Shown: positions 23,901-36,166, counted from the first letter of the stretch. The stretch: 64,000 bases of DNA from Pseudozyma flocculosa PF-1 (GCF_000417875.1 NW_006920880.1:564260-628259), one strand, 5' to 3'. A program made the numbers and translations. Notes: generated from the letters alone by a model not told the origin.

Positions 23901-24653
23901 ACGCAGGGCGAGGTCGCGGCCGCCGCCAGCCTGGCGCAGAAGACGGTTCCCGACGTGACGCCGGCACAGGAGGCCAATGAAGACGGCGCAGCGTCGGCTG
24001 CGGCCGATGCCGAGACCAAGCACGCGGCGTCCGCTCCGTCGCAGGCGCCCCAGACGCCTGCGCGGTCCTCATCCCGGCCGACGACCGATGCGAGCGGCGC
24101 CAACGGCCAGGCCGAAGAGGAGCAGCCGGCTGCTGCGTCGCCGTCTTCGAGTCCATCGAGCCCCAAGAAGCTGCGCCAGCGGGTGGCGAGTTTCCTGCGG
24201 AGGGACGGCAACGGCGCCGCCGCCGCCGAGGTCCAGAAGTCGATCGAGGGCACAATGGCGGCTCAGACGCAGCCGTCGGCACCCGATGCGGCCCGTCTGC
24301 AGGCATCGGCGGCGGACTTGGGCAGCGCCCAGACGTCGCCGAATCCGGACAGCGTCGGGTCCCAGTCGCCGATGCTGGGCGAGGACGGCGCCGAGACGGG
24401 ACGCAGCCAGGCCGAGAAGAGGAGGCTGCAGAACCAGAAGAAGAACCGCAAGAAGAAGGAGCGCGAGAGGCGGCAGCGGGTGAGTGCGGCCGGGTCGCTG
24501 CGGCGCGAGTGACTGCAAGGACGACGACAGAGTGCTGACCGGAGCGACGATGCCTTGCCCATGTCTGGTTCCATCTCGACCCGCTCCTCGACGCCGCCTC
24601 GTGATCAGGAGGCCAGCAAGGCTGCGTCGTCGCAGGGCGAGGAGACCAAGTAG
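20937..24653 (+). CDS. ABC half-transporter, Hmt1/ABCB6-like
   Basis: One transmembrane domain plus one nucleotide-binding domain, the organisation of vacuolar or mitochondrial half-transporters that act as dimers; closest in layout to Hmt1 (heavy-metal tolerance) rather than Atm1 because it has an extra N-terminal membrane region. Residues 1-220 hold about five hydrophobic helices, then a Ser/Ala-rich linker, a six-helix domain (about 345-640) and the ATPase (about 660-900): Walker A GESGAGKSS near 699, signature LSGGEKQRVAIARTIL near 803, Walker B ILLLDEATSALD near 823. A low-complexity, Ala/Glu/Ser-rich tail of over 300 residues follows and ends in a Lys/Arg-rich coil (NQKKNRKKKERERRQR). 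I propose exons 20937-24479 and 24531-24653 with a 51-base intron, giving 1220 residues; without splicing the frame stops at 24512. Transported substrate is unknown. Confidence 0.93.
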
Positions 24654-25508
24654 CGGCGGGCGGCAGCGCCATCGCCTTTGCCACCGGCCCGTCCGATACC
24701 CTGCTCCGCGGGCTTGGAGCCGGCAACGCACAGTCGTTTCTACCCCTCCCTACGATCGTTATCCGCGACAGCAAAGCACGTAGAGACGCTTCCCACAAAC
24801 ACCGGCTCTCGTCCTTTCGTCGCCATGCCATTCCATGCCATGCCTGTCTGCCATCATTACTCTGCATCGTCTGCTGCCCTGCTTGAGCTCAGGCGGCGCC
24901 GCTGCCCAGCGAGCATGGCCATCGAGGAACTGTGTGTGCGGGCCTTTGTACCAGCTGCGCCTTGGGTCGCGGGTCATTGCGGGCGCTGGAAGGGCGACGT
25001 GGACTGCGCGGCCTGGAGCGGCGTGATCGAGGCAGCTGGGCGCAGCCTGTGCGTGCGACGTGCAGCGCGTAGAGAGGCGGGTTGAGGTCGAGTGCGGCCT
25101 GGCCTGGCTGCGCCCCGCCTACGCCTGCAGCCCCACGCAAAGCCACTCAACGGCACTCTACCTCTCTCTCTTTCGCGCACGCACCCTGCCTTCGGAAGCT
25201 GGAATTTCATGCTGCCGCCTGCTGTGCTGCGTCGTGCTGGCCAGAGGCCCTCGGCCCAGCGTGCGAGGCGCTTTGGTGAGGCGCAGTCGGCCTCGGGCGT
25301 CTGGCGGGCTGGCGGGCTCGCCCTCCACCCTCAATCAGTCCTGTCCAGCCCCACCGCCTCGACCCACCACCACTACCGCCACCAACGCAATCGCCATCGC
25401 CACGCTCAATTCTCGAACCTCACCAGCAAAACGCAGCTCTCTCATTTTCAGCGCCGCTTCCGTCCACAGCCGCCTCCGCCTCGTCCAATAGCGGCATTCG
25501 ATGCAAAC
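24654..25508. other. Intergenic region upstream of the DUF2408 gene
   Basis: About 855 bases. The last 200 bases are pyrimidine-rich with CCACCA and CGCCAC words and look like a promoter and leader for the downstream gene. No gene or RNA is supported. Confidence 0.5.
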
Positions 25509-28408
25509 ATGTCTGGCATTCCGCAGGAGGAGCTCCCGATCCTCGAGGCCCTGATCAAGTGAGCGTCCTTGGCACCGTCGCACCTTCGCGCCGTCGCGCT
25601 GGCCCCGAGCCTACGCTGACTCTCTCCGCTTCCTTTTCTGTCGAACGCCCTCAGCATTCGGAATCGCCTCACCGCGCTCAAGAAGAACAGCTCCGAGTTT
25701 ATCCGCTCCCACGATGTCCAGCAGCTCTACCAGCAGGCCATCAAGCAAGGTAAGCAAGCTCGCGACAGGGATCCGGCAGCGCCGCGTCATCCTGAGCAGT
25801 CCCGGCTCATTCGTTTCCTCTCCCTCGTCGCACATCCGTTCCGGTCTACTCCTCACTCCCCTGCAGTGACGAGGCTCAATGCGGTGCGCGATGAGCTCCA
25901 GGACTCGGCCCAGAGCTCGTCGGCGTCGGGCTCCGCTTCCACCTCGACCACGGCCAGCGAAGGCTCCGGTCAAGTGGCGTCGGAAGGTACCGGCGACGAC
26001 TCACCCGTGACGCAGACCAACCGCGTCGACACCACGCTCAACGACGTCTTCGCGCTGCTCAGCCTCTTCTTCCTCACCATCGGCAGGAGCCGCGAGAGCC
26101 CGGCCACGTTTTCGCAGCTCAGCTGCATGAAGGTGAGTGCAGAGGCGCCGCCTTCGATTGTTGAAGCGACAGCTGACATGCGGCGTGTTCCGCCCTGCCC
26201 TGCCTGTTCCTCTGCTTCGTCTCGCCTCGCCTCGCCTCGCCTCGCCTCGCAGCAACTGCTCGACCACCTGTCCGAGTCTGGCATCTACACCGAGGCAGAT
26301 CTGCAGCCGTTTGCGGCTCGCGTCGCCGAGATGCGCGAGATCATCCGCAAGGACGCCGACAGTGGCAAGCAGCCTCCGCAGCTCACCAAGCTGATGATGC
26401 GCAAGCTTGAGGGATGCGGTGAGTGCTTTGCGACGCGGACTCGGCGCAGCGGTGACCCTTGTGCGTAGCTGGTTTTCACACCACTTTCCTGCCCGCTCTG
26501 CCTGGCCGAGCTTTCCCTGCCTGCAGAAAAGGTGCTCAAGAAGCTCGAGGGCACGCTCAAAGTTCTCTCGGTCGAGCTCGTGCCGTACCACCAGAAGATC
26601 GTCTCGATCCGTCGGCAGCTGGCGGCGGCCGCGGCCAAGCCCAAGCCGGCCAGGGCGGAGATCAAGGCCCTGCAGGAGGAGCTGCGGAAGCTCGACTCGA
26701 AGCGCGTCGACGGCAAGTTCCTGGGCCCAGGAGGCTCGTCGGTGCCTGCGGGCCAGGCGATCCTTGTCGGCCTGCTCGAGGAGTGCTTCGAGATCTGCCA
26801 TGACATCACCGTCCGCAACGACGAGGTGCCCATGACGCTGCAGCCCATCTACGACCGGCTCAACGAGATCAAGTCGAACCTCGAGCACCTCGTCCTCACG
26901 CACCGGTGGACGTTGCGCGAGACCGACCTCTGGAACTACCAAGTTACGCTCAAGGAGATTGACCGGATGCGTGTCAACGGCAAGTTTGTCGACAGCGAGG
27001 GCAAGCAGCCCGAAGGCCAGCTGGTGAGTGCCGCCCGCCGTCGGTGCAGAGGACGTGCCCATGTCGCTCGCTCTCGATGCTGACTGCCTCGTTCCCTCTA
27101 TGCGCTGCTTTCTGCCTCGTCGCCGCAGGTGCTGCTCTACCTCCTGCGCAGGTGTTACGGCCTCATCTACATGCTCGTCGCCTCGTCGGAGCCCATCTCC
27201 GAGGAGCTGATGCCGATCAGCAACAAGCTCTCGACGGTCTCCAAGTGCCTCAAGGAGGTCAGCAAGTACGGCGGCCCGTTCACGATGCGCGACCTCTATC
27301 CCTACCGGCTGGCGCTGCACCAGATCGGCAACATGCGCAGCCCGGTCAAGGACAAGGACGGCAACGACACCGGAGTCAAAAAGTGGCTCGGCCGCGACGG
27401 CAGCGTGCCCGAGGGCCAGGCCATTCTGCGGGCGCAGTTTGAAGAGGTGGAGCAGAGGATCGAAGAGAGTGAGTAGCGCGATGCATTGCTCGCCGAGATC
27501 GCTCCGACCGCTGACGCACACTCCCGATCCCGCCTCCGCCTGCATCCACCCACCACACCCGGCCAGTGCTCAACCGCGAGGATGAGGATGACGACGATGA
27601 CGACGACGGCGAGTGGGACGGATCGACGGCATCCACAGTCAGCCAGAGCGATACGGACAGCGAGGCGGGGGACAGCGACGGCAGCGCGGAGCCGCCATCG
27701 GCCGACATGGTGCGGAATGCGCTGCTCTCGGCCGGCGGGCCGATGCTGGGCGGCAGCAGCAACGTCTCGGACGCGGCGTTGTCTTCGGCAGCGGCTTCGG
27801 CGACGGGTCCGCTGGAGGGGCCGTCGACGACGGACGCGTCTGCGTCGAGCGGGCAGACGATCCGACCCCACGACGGCTTTGGCAGCGGGTCGCTCGAGGC
27901 GACACCAGTGGCTACCACGTTTGCGGCCAGCCAGCACCCGCCGCGGCCGCTCGCAAGCAGCAGGGCGCAGTCCGGAGCGTCCACTGGCGGATCTGCAGCA
28001 GCCTCGCCGGAGCCTCCGACCATGGTCCGCCAGAGCTCCAAGGCGGGCAAGAACTTCCGGGAGGGCGTCGGCGAGGTGACGGGACTGAGCTCGCGTTCGC
28101 CCATCGTCGGCGCCACGGCCGATGCGCATGCCAACGCTACGGGTAGCAGCCTCTCTTCGACGTCGGCGCTGAGTTCGATTGGCTCTGCGATGCAGTCCCC
28201 CCCATCGGCGCGGCCCGCCGATGCAGGGAGCGAGCTTGGCACCAGCGGCAACCCGCTGCCGCCGGGCATGGCACCGTTGGCGGTCCCCATGCCTGGCCGC
28301 CTCGACGACGATGCGGCCGAAGGAGGGCCCGCGGTCGGGACCCACGTGGATGCTCTCATCTCTGGCATGGGCTCGACGCTGATCGATGACATGGCCAACA
28401 GCAATTGA
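25509..28408 (+). CDS. DUF2408 family protein (Ftp105-like)
   Basis: A fungal-specific, probably cytoplasmic protein. The fission-yeast relative Ftp105 is reported to bind the deubiquitinase Ubp5; that role here is only inferred. Exons are 25509-25558, 25655-25749, 25867-26132, 26253-26418, 26527-27023, 27129-27468 and 27567-28408, total 751 residues, all phases consistent. Residues 1-470 are helical. They contain three copies of a motif ending in (P)xGQ-x-(I/V)L followed by a helix: about 252-286 (RVDGKFLGPGGSSVPAGQAI), 341-375 (RVNGKFVDSEGKQPEGQLVL) and 446-475 (WLGRDGSVPEGQAIL). An acidic Asp run (EDEDDDDDDDGEWDG) follows at the start of the last exon, then a Ser/Pro/Ala-rich disordered tail of about 260 residues. 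The fourth exon is preceded by a CTCGC repeat. Confidence 0.85.
26214..26250. repeat. CTCGC pentanucleotide repeat before a splice acceptor
   Basis: About seven CTCGC/CTCGT units run directly into the AG acceptor at 26251-26252 of the DUF2408 gene. The repeat occupies the position of the polypyrimidine tract. Confidence 0.9.
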
Positions 28409-28967
28409 CCGCGGCGTTGCGCTGCCACGGCCGCCGCTGTAGATTAGGCCGTTGCTTTATCGCCATACCCTCCGCTTTCGCAGCCAGCCAGCTGCTCGTC
28501 TATCTCCTCTCGTTCAGTCCGCTCGCAGAATGAGTGACGAGGCAAGCCCAAATGCCCGTGTGTGGGGGGCGTTTGGCATGGCTTGGCCTGGCCTGGTCGA
28601 GGTCGGACGAGGCTGGGTCTCGCGGGCTTGAGGCTGGATCGCGTTACGGCCGAGAGAGACTGAGGCCACGCTCAGAGAAAGCGAGGCACGCGGCCCAAAA
28701 AACGGCGCGGCAGGCGGCTTCTTCTGACTGACGACGGGCGTACGTTTGTCTGTGGACCCACGAACGGCGAGCAGGCCAAAGGGCAGCACAGCAGCCCTCG
28801 TCATACCCACCTCTCGTTGGTCCCCACCTCATTTCGCCTGGCCACCACCACGCACACTCCTACCACTCTGCTCTTTTGCTGGCGCCACCGGAGCTCATCC
28901 TGGCTCCCGCCGTCTGCATTCGACCCATGCAAGCCGGCTGACTGCCCTCCCTCCGACACGCCTCAAG
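28409..28967. promoter_or_regulatory. Promoter region of the nucleoporin gene
   Basis: A 559-base spacer between two genes in the same direction. It contains the DUF2408 3' untranslated region and, from about 28800, a pyrimidine-rich leader before the nucleoporin ATG. No separate gene is supported. Confidence 0.5.
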
Positions 28968-31900
28968 ATGAACTCGCGACAACCCACCGGCTCCGGCCTG
29001 CGGCTGGACGAGGATGCCCTGGCGCAGCAGCCTTCTTCCTCGGGCAGGGCTCGTCGCTCCACCACCGCCCGCGCCGCCGCCCGCGCATCCCCTTATGCCA
29101 GGACACCCACCAAGCAGGTAGCCCGCACCAGCCTGGCATCACCGGCACCTGCAGCCGTGAGTAAACACGGCCGCCCAGATGGGTAGGCCGACGGCGGCTC
29201 TTGTCCCCGCCCCGGATGTATGCGCTGACCTTTTCCTTGCTCTTCCATCCGACGACTGACACTGCAGTCGCCCAGCATGCTGAGCGGACTCATCAGCACC
29301 GTGACCAGCCCCTTCCGATTCCGCTCGCGGGCACGGCAGTCGGCCGCCTTTGGCACCGCCGACACCGAAGCGGAAGCCGACGACGACAACGGCCACGGCG
29401 TCAACATCGACATGGAGGCTGGAGGAACCGCTCCCGCCCGCATCGAGGCCCTTGAGCCCACGTCCCCTCTCGCCAATCGACACACAGCCCTGGTCAGCAA
29501 GGACGAGCGCTCCGAGACTCGACCCGCCTCTTCCAACACGCTCACTGTGCCGACGGCGGCGCCCTTCGCCGTCAGCCCGACCCGGTCGCGGCCCAGCAAC
29601 CTCGACCTGAGCCCGGCAGGCCCTTCCCTCCGTTCCGCTGCATCTCCGCGAGCCTCTTCGCCGCTGCCTGCCAGGACGGCACCCCGTTCACCCCTCGCCG
29701 AGAGCTCCACCCTCCCTTTCACGCCGCAGGAGCCGCCGCGCAAGCGGGCCACGCGGTACAGCTCCACCCAGATCGACGCCAGCGCGGGCCGAGCGCAGCC
29801 AGACGCCAGCCCGGTCTCGCGCAACTTTGAACTGCTTGCGCGCTTCTTTGAGCAGAAGCAGAGGGAAGGCGGTCTCCACGGTGGAAGCAGCGGACTGACA
29901 GAGGTCGAGGTCGAGGGGTGCCTCAAGCTCATCGAGGATAGCATGGCCGCTGGACGCGACCTAGCCCACGAGTTCGGATATGCGTCCAGCAGGCTAGGCC
30001 GAACAGCCGGCGTGCGGCAGCCTAGCGAAGCCCCCTCGTCGTCCCGTGCAAGTTCGGTTGCGCCGCAGACGTCGGCGTACCCAGCATCTCAGACGTTCGG
30101 CAACCTCTTCCATCCCGGATCGTCGATCAAGCCGACCGGGGCCTACTCGTTCCTTGCCCCGCGGTCGTCGTCGACCGCTTCGATCGCCTCGTCCGCGTCT
30201 GCGAGAAGGCATCGGCCCCTGTACCTTGGCCCAGGCATGGGCTCGCAGCTGACGAGGCGCCGGACGCTGGCACCGGGTTCCCGGTCGTTGGGAGACTCTC
30301 TTGCCCAGTCTCGGATGGGTCTTCTGCCAAAATCGACCTCGGACACGAGCCTGGTCGACGCCGCCAGGGAGCGGCAGGAGCAGGCGAATGCCGCGCCCGA
30401 GGAGGCCAAGCGGCGCAGGACAGAAGACGCTGAGCGAGGCACAGCATCGCAGCAGCAGGACGCACGCTTCGAGAGCCTGTTCGAGAGCCAGCGGACGCAA
30501 AGCAGCGAGCTGGCCAAGAAGACGACGTCGGCCGCTGCCACCCCGAAGCGCGATGCGGGCCTCGGCGTCAAGCGGGGCGCTCCGCAGGATGGCCAGTCTC
30601 AGGGCAAGAAGGCAGAGGACGGCTACGTCAACGGCGTGCGCCCGGCTCAGGACAGCACCCCGGTGCGCGTCGCGACAAAGACCGCCACCGCCATGCTCGA
30701 CATCCTCAAGGACAGCCCGCCGGTCCGGCCTCCCGTGCAGCCGGAGCTCGTCAACCCGTACCAACCCTCGTCGACGCTGTCCAAGCTGCCCAAGAAGCCC
30801 AAGACACAGACGCCTTCCAAGTCGGCCCGTGCATCGATGGTGACGCGTGCCAAGGCGCGCCAGTCTGCCGCCGAGGCGAAGACGAAGAACGAGGAGCCGA
30901 AGCGGGAGTCGATCCTCGATGTCATCGAGCGCACGGCGCCCAAGGAGAAGCCAAGGCGCGGCCGCGTGGCCACCGAGACGCCCGACGTGGCGATGCAGGA
31001 TCAGACGCCAGCGGCCGCGACGCCTGCCACTACGACGCCAGCAACCAGCGAGGCCGATGTTGCGCAGGCCAGGAAGGCCGAGAAGACGGAGGAGGCACGG
31101 CGGCGGCTCGCAGCACTCAGCAAGAAACGCGAGGCTGACTCGAAGCAGGACCAGCCTGCCGCCGCTTCTTCCTCGGCTCCCTCCGCTCCGACGCCCGCCT
31201 TCACCTTTGGCGCCCCCGCGTCGCAGCAGCCGCAGCAGCAGCAACCGAGCACCAGCACTACTTCCGCGCCGTCGACCGGCTTCAGCTTCGGTGTGGCCAA
31301 GCCCGCAGCGAGCCTCGCGCCGCAGCTCCCACAGCAATACACGGCCTCGAAGCCCAAGAAGCCGTCGCCGCTCTCGGTCACGTTCCAGGCGCCCGACTCA
31401 CCCAGCTCGGCCTCGGAAAAGTCGATGGCCGACTCGCCCGTGCCCGCGTCCAAGCCTTCCTTCAGCTTCAGCCAGCCCACCGCCTTCTCATTCGCATCGC
31501 CATCGGCTTCGACGACGCCTGCCGAGCCCAAAGCCAGCGCCGCACCGGCTCCAGCCGCCAAGCCCTTTACCTTCGGCGCACCGGCCAAGGCGGTGACCAA
31601 GGAGAGCCCTGCGCCGCCGGCCCCGGCACCCGCAAAGCCAGCCTTCTCATTCTCGCCGATCACGCCGGCCCTGGCTCCTTCGCCTGTAGCCCCTGCCCAG
31701 GAGGTGGCCAAGCCTGCCGCTGCGGCAGCTCCCGCTACGACCTCGAAGCCAGCTGCACCCGGGAACGCCAAGGACGAGGCCGTCGCAGCCCCCATCAGCG
31801 CCCTTCCGACATTCAGCTTTGACTTTTCTGCTCCCGCCAGCACCGCTGCGGCTGCGGGGCCCGAGGCCAACGCCATCAAGAAGGAGGTCCTGTCTCTGGC

Positions 31901-32720
31901 AGCGACCAGCCTGCCGACCTTCGACTTCATCTTCGACACCACCTCGACGCCTGCTTCGACCGCCAAGGGGGCAGCCGAAGAGACGAAGCCAGCGGCGAGC
32001 GCACCGATCTCGTCGTTCTCGTTCGGTAAGCCCGCAGCGGGCTCGTCGACGGGCTCGTCGCCCACGTTCTCGTTCAACAAGCCCATCGCATCAGCGCCAG
32101 CGCCCGCCGCATCGACCGGCTTCAGCTTCTCGCCTCTCGGCGGCTCGAGCGGCCTGGCCACGCCCGCGTCCACGCTCTCGAGAGCTTCGACGCCCGCCTC
32201 GATTGACGAGCCGACTGCCTCCGATGGCAAGGCGGCAGCAGCTGCCAACAGCGGGTCCAACGGCCTGCTGGGCGAGGGAGAGGGAGAGGAGGACGAGACG
32301 CAGATGCACGAGGTGCGAGCCAAGTTCTGGCGCTTCGACCAGGAGGGCAAGGCATGGAAGGACCTCGGCATCGTCATTGCCAAGCTCAAGAAGCACAAGG
32401 AGACCGGCAAGCGAAGGATGCTGGTGCGCAACGAGGCGAACGGCAAGGTGGTGGTGGTGAGTCTGCGGCGCCTCGGAGCGACCCCGCATTGACCAACGTG
32501 CCCCGGAACTGACCATGACCCCCATGCCGACCTTTCTCGGCTTGCTGGCTGGCAGAACTTCAACCTCTACTCGTCGATCAAGGTGACGCAGGACAAGAAC
32601 GTCGTCTCCTTCCTGGGCTTTGACGGCAGCACGCCGACTCAGTTCCGATGCAAGATCAAGACGGAGGACGGCGCCAGGGCCTTCAAGGACGCCATCGAGC
32701 GAGAGGCGGCCGCAGCCTGA
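28968..32720 (+). CDS. FG nucleoporin with C-terminal Ran-binding domain (Nup2/Nup1/Nup50-like)
   Basis: A nuclear pore component of the nuclear-basket type that would bind Ran-GTP and transport receptors. Exons 28968-29156, 29268-32456 and 32556-32720 give 1180 residues. The N-terminus is Arg/Ser-rich, followed at about residues 64-85 by SPSMLSGLISTVTSPFRF, which looks like the amphipathic helix that membrane-anchors Nup1/Nup60. The middle is Ala/Lys/Ser-rich. From about residue 700 there are FG and FxF repeats (FTFGAPA, FSFGVAKPA, FTFGAPAKA, FSFGKPAAG, FSFNKP, FSFSPLGG) separated by Pro/Ala/Ser spacers. The last ~105 residues form a RanBD: QMHEVRAKFWRF, then GKRRMLVRNEANGKVVV spliced to NFNLYSSI. 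The Ran-binding exon junction lies inside the domain. Which named Nup is the ortholog is uncertain. Confidence 0.9.
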
Positions 32721-35700
32721 TCCCGGCGCGCGCGCCGGACCCGTCGGCGCTTCTCTCAGCCTTGAGCCGCTTCTCGCATGTTCAGGTCCACCCTTATCGT
32801 CCCTGCATCCTCTGTATCGCTACACCCACTCTGCCCCGCATAGAACGTGAGGCCATCTTCATTTTGGGCGGCGGGTGTCGTCTGCCGCGAGAGTCGGTCG
32901 AAGAGGCAGATGGGCTGGCGAGCTTCGGCTCCGAATTTCGGCAGGCGGGGGCTCAGCTGGAAGATTCCTTCGCTGGCGCGAAAAAGGTAGCGGCGGGGCC
33001 CTCGGAAAATCTGGACTCTTCGTCGGTCGTCGCCGCTTCCTCCCTTCCCACCACCACCACCACATTCGCCTCGCACTTGGAACGTCCCGACAGCCCCTCA
33101 TTGAGAGGGAAGAGACCATACCACCACCGTGCATCGGCCCTCGACGACCGTTTCCGCTCCGCCTGTGTCGCCCCTCGTCGTGCCCTCTCCTCACCTCCGC
33201 CCCCCGCACCCTTCCACCACCACCATCACACCACATCCAACCCGCCCCTATTATTTGATTGATCAGTGCTCTCTCCTCCGTGCCTGGTTGATTGAAGAAG
33301 GAGGCTAGATCCACCCCCATACCGCCCCACCTACTCAACTCCGGGGACCGGTTCAAACCATATGGATTTAGGCTCCTGTCCCGACGCTCCCAGGACAGGC
33401 GCCCATTTACATGGTTCGTACATCCCTCCCGTTCCAACTTCTCCCGCGCCTTTGCATCGCGATCGCCCGGTTCGGCTCCCTCGTCGCCTCCGCATCCTAT
33501 GCTTGTCTTCCGCCCGCCCGCCCAACGTAATCCCATCGTGTCTCGTCGCAAAAAGTGTCTCGACCCGTCGCGCATTGTGAACCTCGCCCCCTTCCTCGCC
33601 CAGCTCTACCCCTCCCCTTTCCCTCGCACCACGGACAGCGATATGGCGAACCGGGCAGACGTGCCACTTCAGCCCTCCTCCATACAGCGACGCACGAGGC
33701 GGGGTTCCCCAGGCTGGACCGATCGACGAGTGCAACGACAGGAAGGCGGCCGGATCGACTTGGAACGTCCGTCTTCGTTCGGTTTCGACCGCGGCGGTGA
33801 CGAGACTTGGGCCATTCGTCCGGCGCTCCCCGTCGCCTCGCTCTGTGTCCTTCCGCCGGGTTCCCCCATCTCGGCGCTTGCGGGGGAAGGTCGTAACGAG
33901 CCACGAAACCAACCTGCCCGCCATCGTTCGATAAGGCGCTCCAACCCCCCGCCCGACCCCGTCCCTCTACCCTCTTCCTCCCTCGTTGATCCCAGGACCG
34001 ACGAGAACGGGGGCGAGGGAAGAGGGGCAGCGGGGCCAGCGGGGGAAAAGTCCAAGAAAGATCCACTCCCATCCGATCCGGGTGCGTTGGTCGGGCAATG
34101 GAAGAGTTGCTCCGACCCTGCCCTCTCCTTCCCCCCGCCCCCACTCGCGTGAGCCGAGGGAGGGGGACGGGGCAGCCCGGGTTGTGGGAGCGCAGTCATC
34201 AGGCCAGGCTTGTTCTCCGAAGTACAAAGGAGAGGGAGCGTTCGTGATTGCGGACATGCCCCCCCAGCCCGGCGTCGGCTCGCGGCGCGTTTGCTCGGAA
34301 GTCACCTTCGTCGTTGTCGTCGCGGGTAGACGGTATCTCTGTGGCGGGCGCTGCCGTCGACGTCTTTCCATGATCATTTCTTCATGCTCGCTGAACCGTG
34401 ATCGTTCACTCGACTATCGGCCGTCGACGCATCATCGGGTTGCTCCTTTGACATGCCTCGACCATCGCATCACTCCCTGGAGCCATCTTGCTCTGGAAGC
34501 GACGACCTCTTCGTCCGCGTCTTGAAGATGAGATTTGATGCGCACGTTCCCACGCAGGATCCGGCCCTGTCTGTCCGGTGCGGTACGAGACGCGCCGTCG
34601 AAACGGGGACAGTGGCACCGTGACGGGATTGTGAAGGGGGCGAGGTCCGCGACGCTAACGGCCTCCGGATCGCCACCGGCAGCAGGGAACAATCAAAGAT
34701 CCATATGCATGAGCTGGGCTCAAAAAGACGACGACGCCTTAATCAAAGCTCTTTGATTGCGAGCGTGTCGCGGGAGGGGAGCAAGACTCGCAGCCACAGA
34801 TGCAAGGAGGATCTAAAAGTTGCACGGCAAGAAGGGGTGCGTCCCCGCTCCGGCTCCCGCATCCCCATCGTCCTTGCCCCTCTGTACACCTTGGGGCGTC
34901 TAGCTCCGCTTCGTATTGTTGCCGTCTAGGCTCGTACAGTATCTGTAGCTTGTCCGCGCACCTCCTGGGCGTCGGTGATTGCTGTCGCTTCGACCCGTCC
35001 TCGGGGAGCGAGGAGGGAAAAGCAATGTGAAAATTGCAGGCGAAAAGAAGACGCGCGGGCGCGGGCGACTGCGGTCGTCGAGCTTCGACCCTGTCCGCTT
35101 CCACGGAGAGCGATCACGCATCCAGCAGCCAATTTAGTCGAGCAAGGTGCGGGGTCGGTCTCGTCTGGGCCGAACCCTCGCTGCGGTAAGCTCGGCGTCG
35201 GATGTCCAGACGACAGAGAGATGCAGGCGGTGTCATCCCCGCCTGCCAGGCCTGACGAGAGAGCTGGCCAGGCCATGCTTGGTCGGCCTTGCCAGCGCGC
35301 GTCCGAGCTTGGACCCGGAATCGAAGCTCGCTCGTTCCACAGGACGGACCTCGAGGAGCGGTCGGCTGGCGGATCTTTGATGTCGGTCGACTTTCGGACT
35401 CCTCTCTCCCGCGCCCCGGAGCGAGAGAGGTCGGTAGGCACCGTACCTAGGCCAGGGACAAGCTACATGTCGAGAGGCAAGCAAGGCGACGGAAACGACC
35501 CGTTCCGACGCCGGTCAGCGCATGAACCGCAAGGTCCGACGAGACAGAGCGAGGACAGCGGTCTCATCGGTAAGCGCCGCCCATTCAGAGAAGCTAGACG
35601 TTCCAGTTGACTACTGTCGTGCTACAGTAGGCCGGCTGACCCGTCCACCGGTAGTTATGTAGTGGGTACCGTACAGCTACTGTGACTGGACAGCCTTTTG

Positions 35701-36079
35701 CGTACGTTGGCGATCCGAACCTCGCTCGTCGTGGCGGAGGCTACCGGTAGCCTGCCGACCTTACCGTAAGTGCAGCGCGGTGCATGCTGCTGCAGAATCA
35801 GAGACGAGCGGCCGGCGAATGCACCTCGAATACGGTACCGGTAGCTCTGTTTCGTCTGCGTCCCATTGTTCTCCATGTCGCCCGCGATCGTCACGTTGCA
35901 GCCAGCTGTGTGGTGCAAAGCCTTGTCTGAGAGAGTGGGCCGTTGGTACAGCACCATGCTGCGACGGGATATGTACCGTAGCCAACAGCTGGGACTTCTC
36001 GAGAGCAGAGCTGGACGAGGAAGCCGCTGGAGTCGCCTTTCGTCCTCTAGAGAAGCTCCGTTCAGCAGGCAAGGCGGGA

Positions 36080-36166
36080 ACAGGCAGGCAAGCAAGCAAG
36101 GAGTGGTCTCATAGCGACGAAGAAGACACAGGAAGGAAGAAGCAAGCAAGCAAGCAAGCAAAAAGT
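36080..36166. repeat. GCAA tetranucleotide tracts
   Basis: Runs of GGCAAGCAAGCAAG near 36083-36100 and of AAGCAAGCAAGCAAGCAAGC near 36143-36162 lie in the gene-free region. They are the same word family as the tract near 5.1-5.2 kb. Confidence 0.75.

Noticed and set aside
22680..24023. 447-codon minus-strand ORF opposite the ABC transporter ATPase
   Set aside because: Antisense shadow; the opposite strand carries Walker A, signature and Walker B motifs.
29994..31337. 447-codon minus-strand ORF opposite the nucleoporin
   Set aside because: Antisense shadow of a low-complexity coding region; no independent domain.
33340..33370. GGTTCAAACC, a tRNA B-box-like word
   Set aside because: No A box or cloverleaf-compatible stems at the right distance.
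33292..34152. 286-codon plus-strand ORF in the long gene-free region
   Set aside because: Several minus-strand ORFs of similar length overlap it, there is no domain or intron pattern, and its composition (Arg, Pro, Ser) is what GC-rich noncoding DNA gives.
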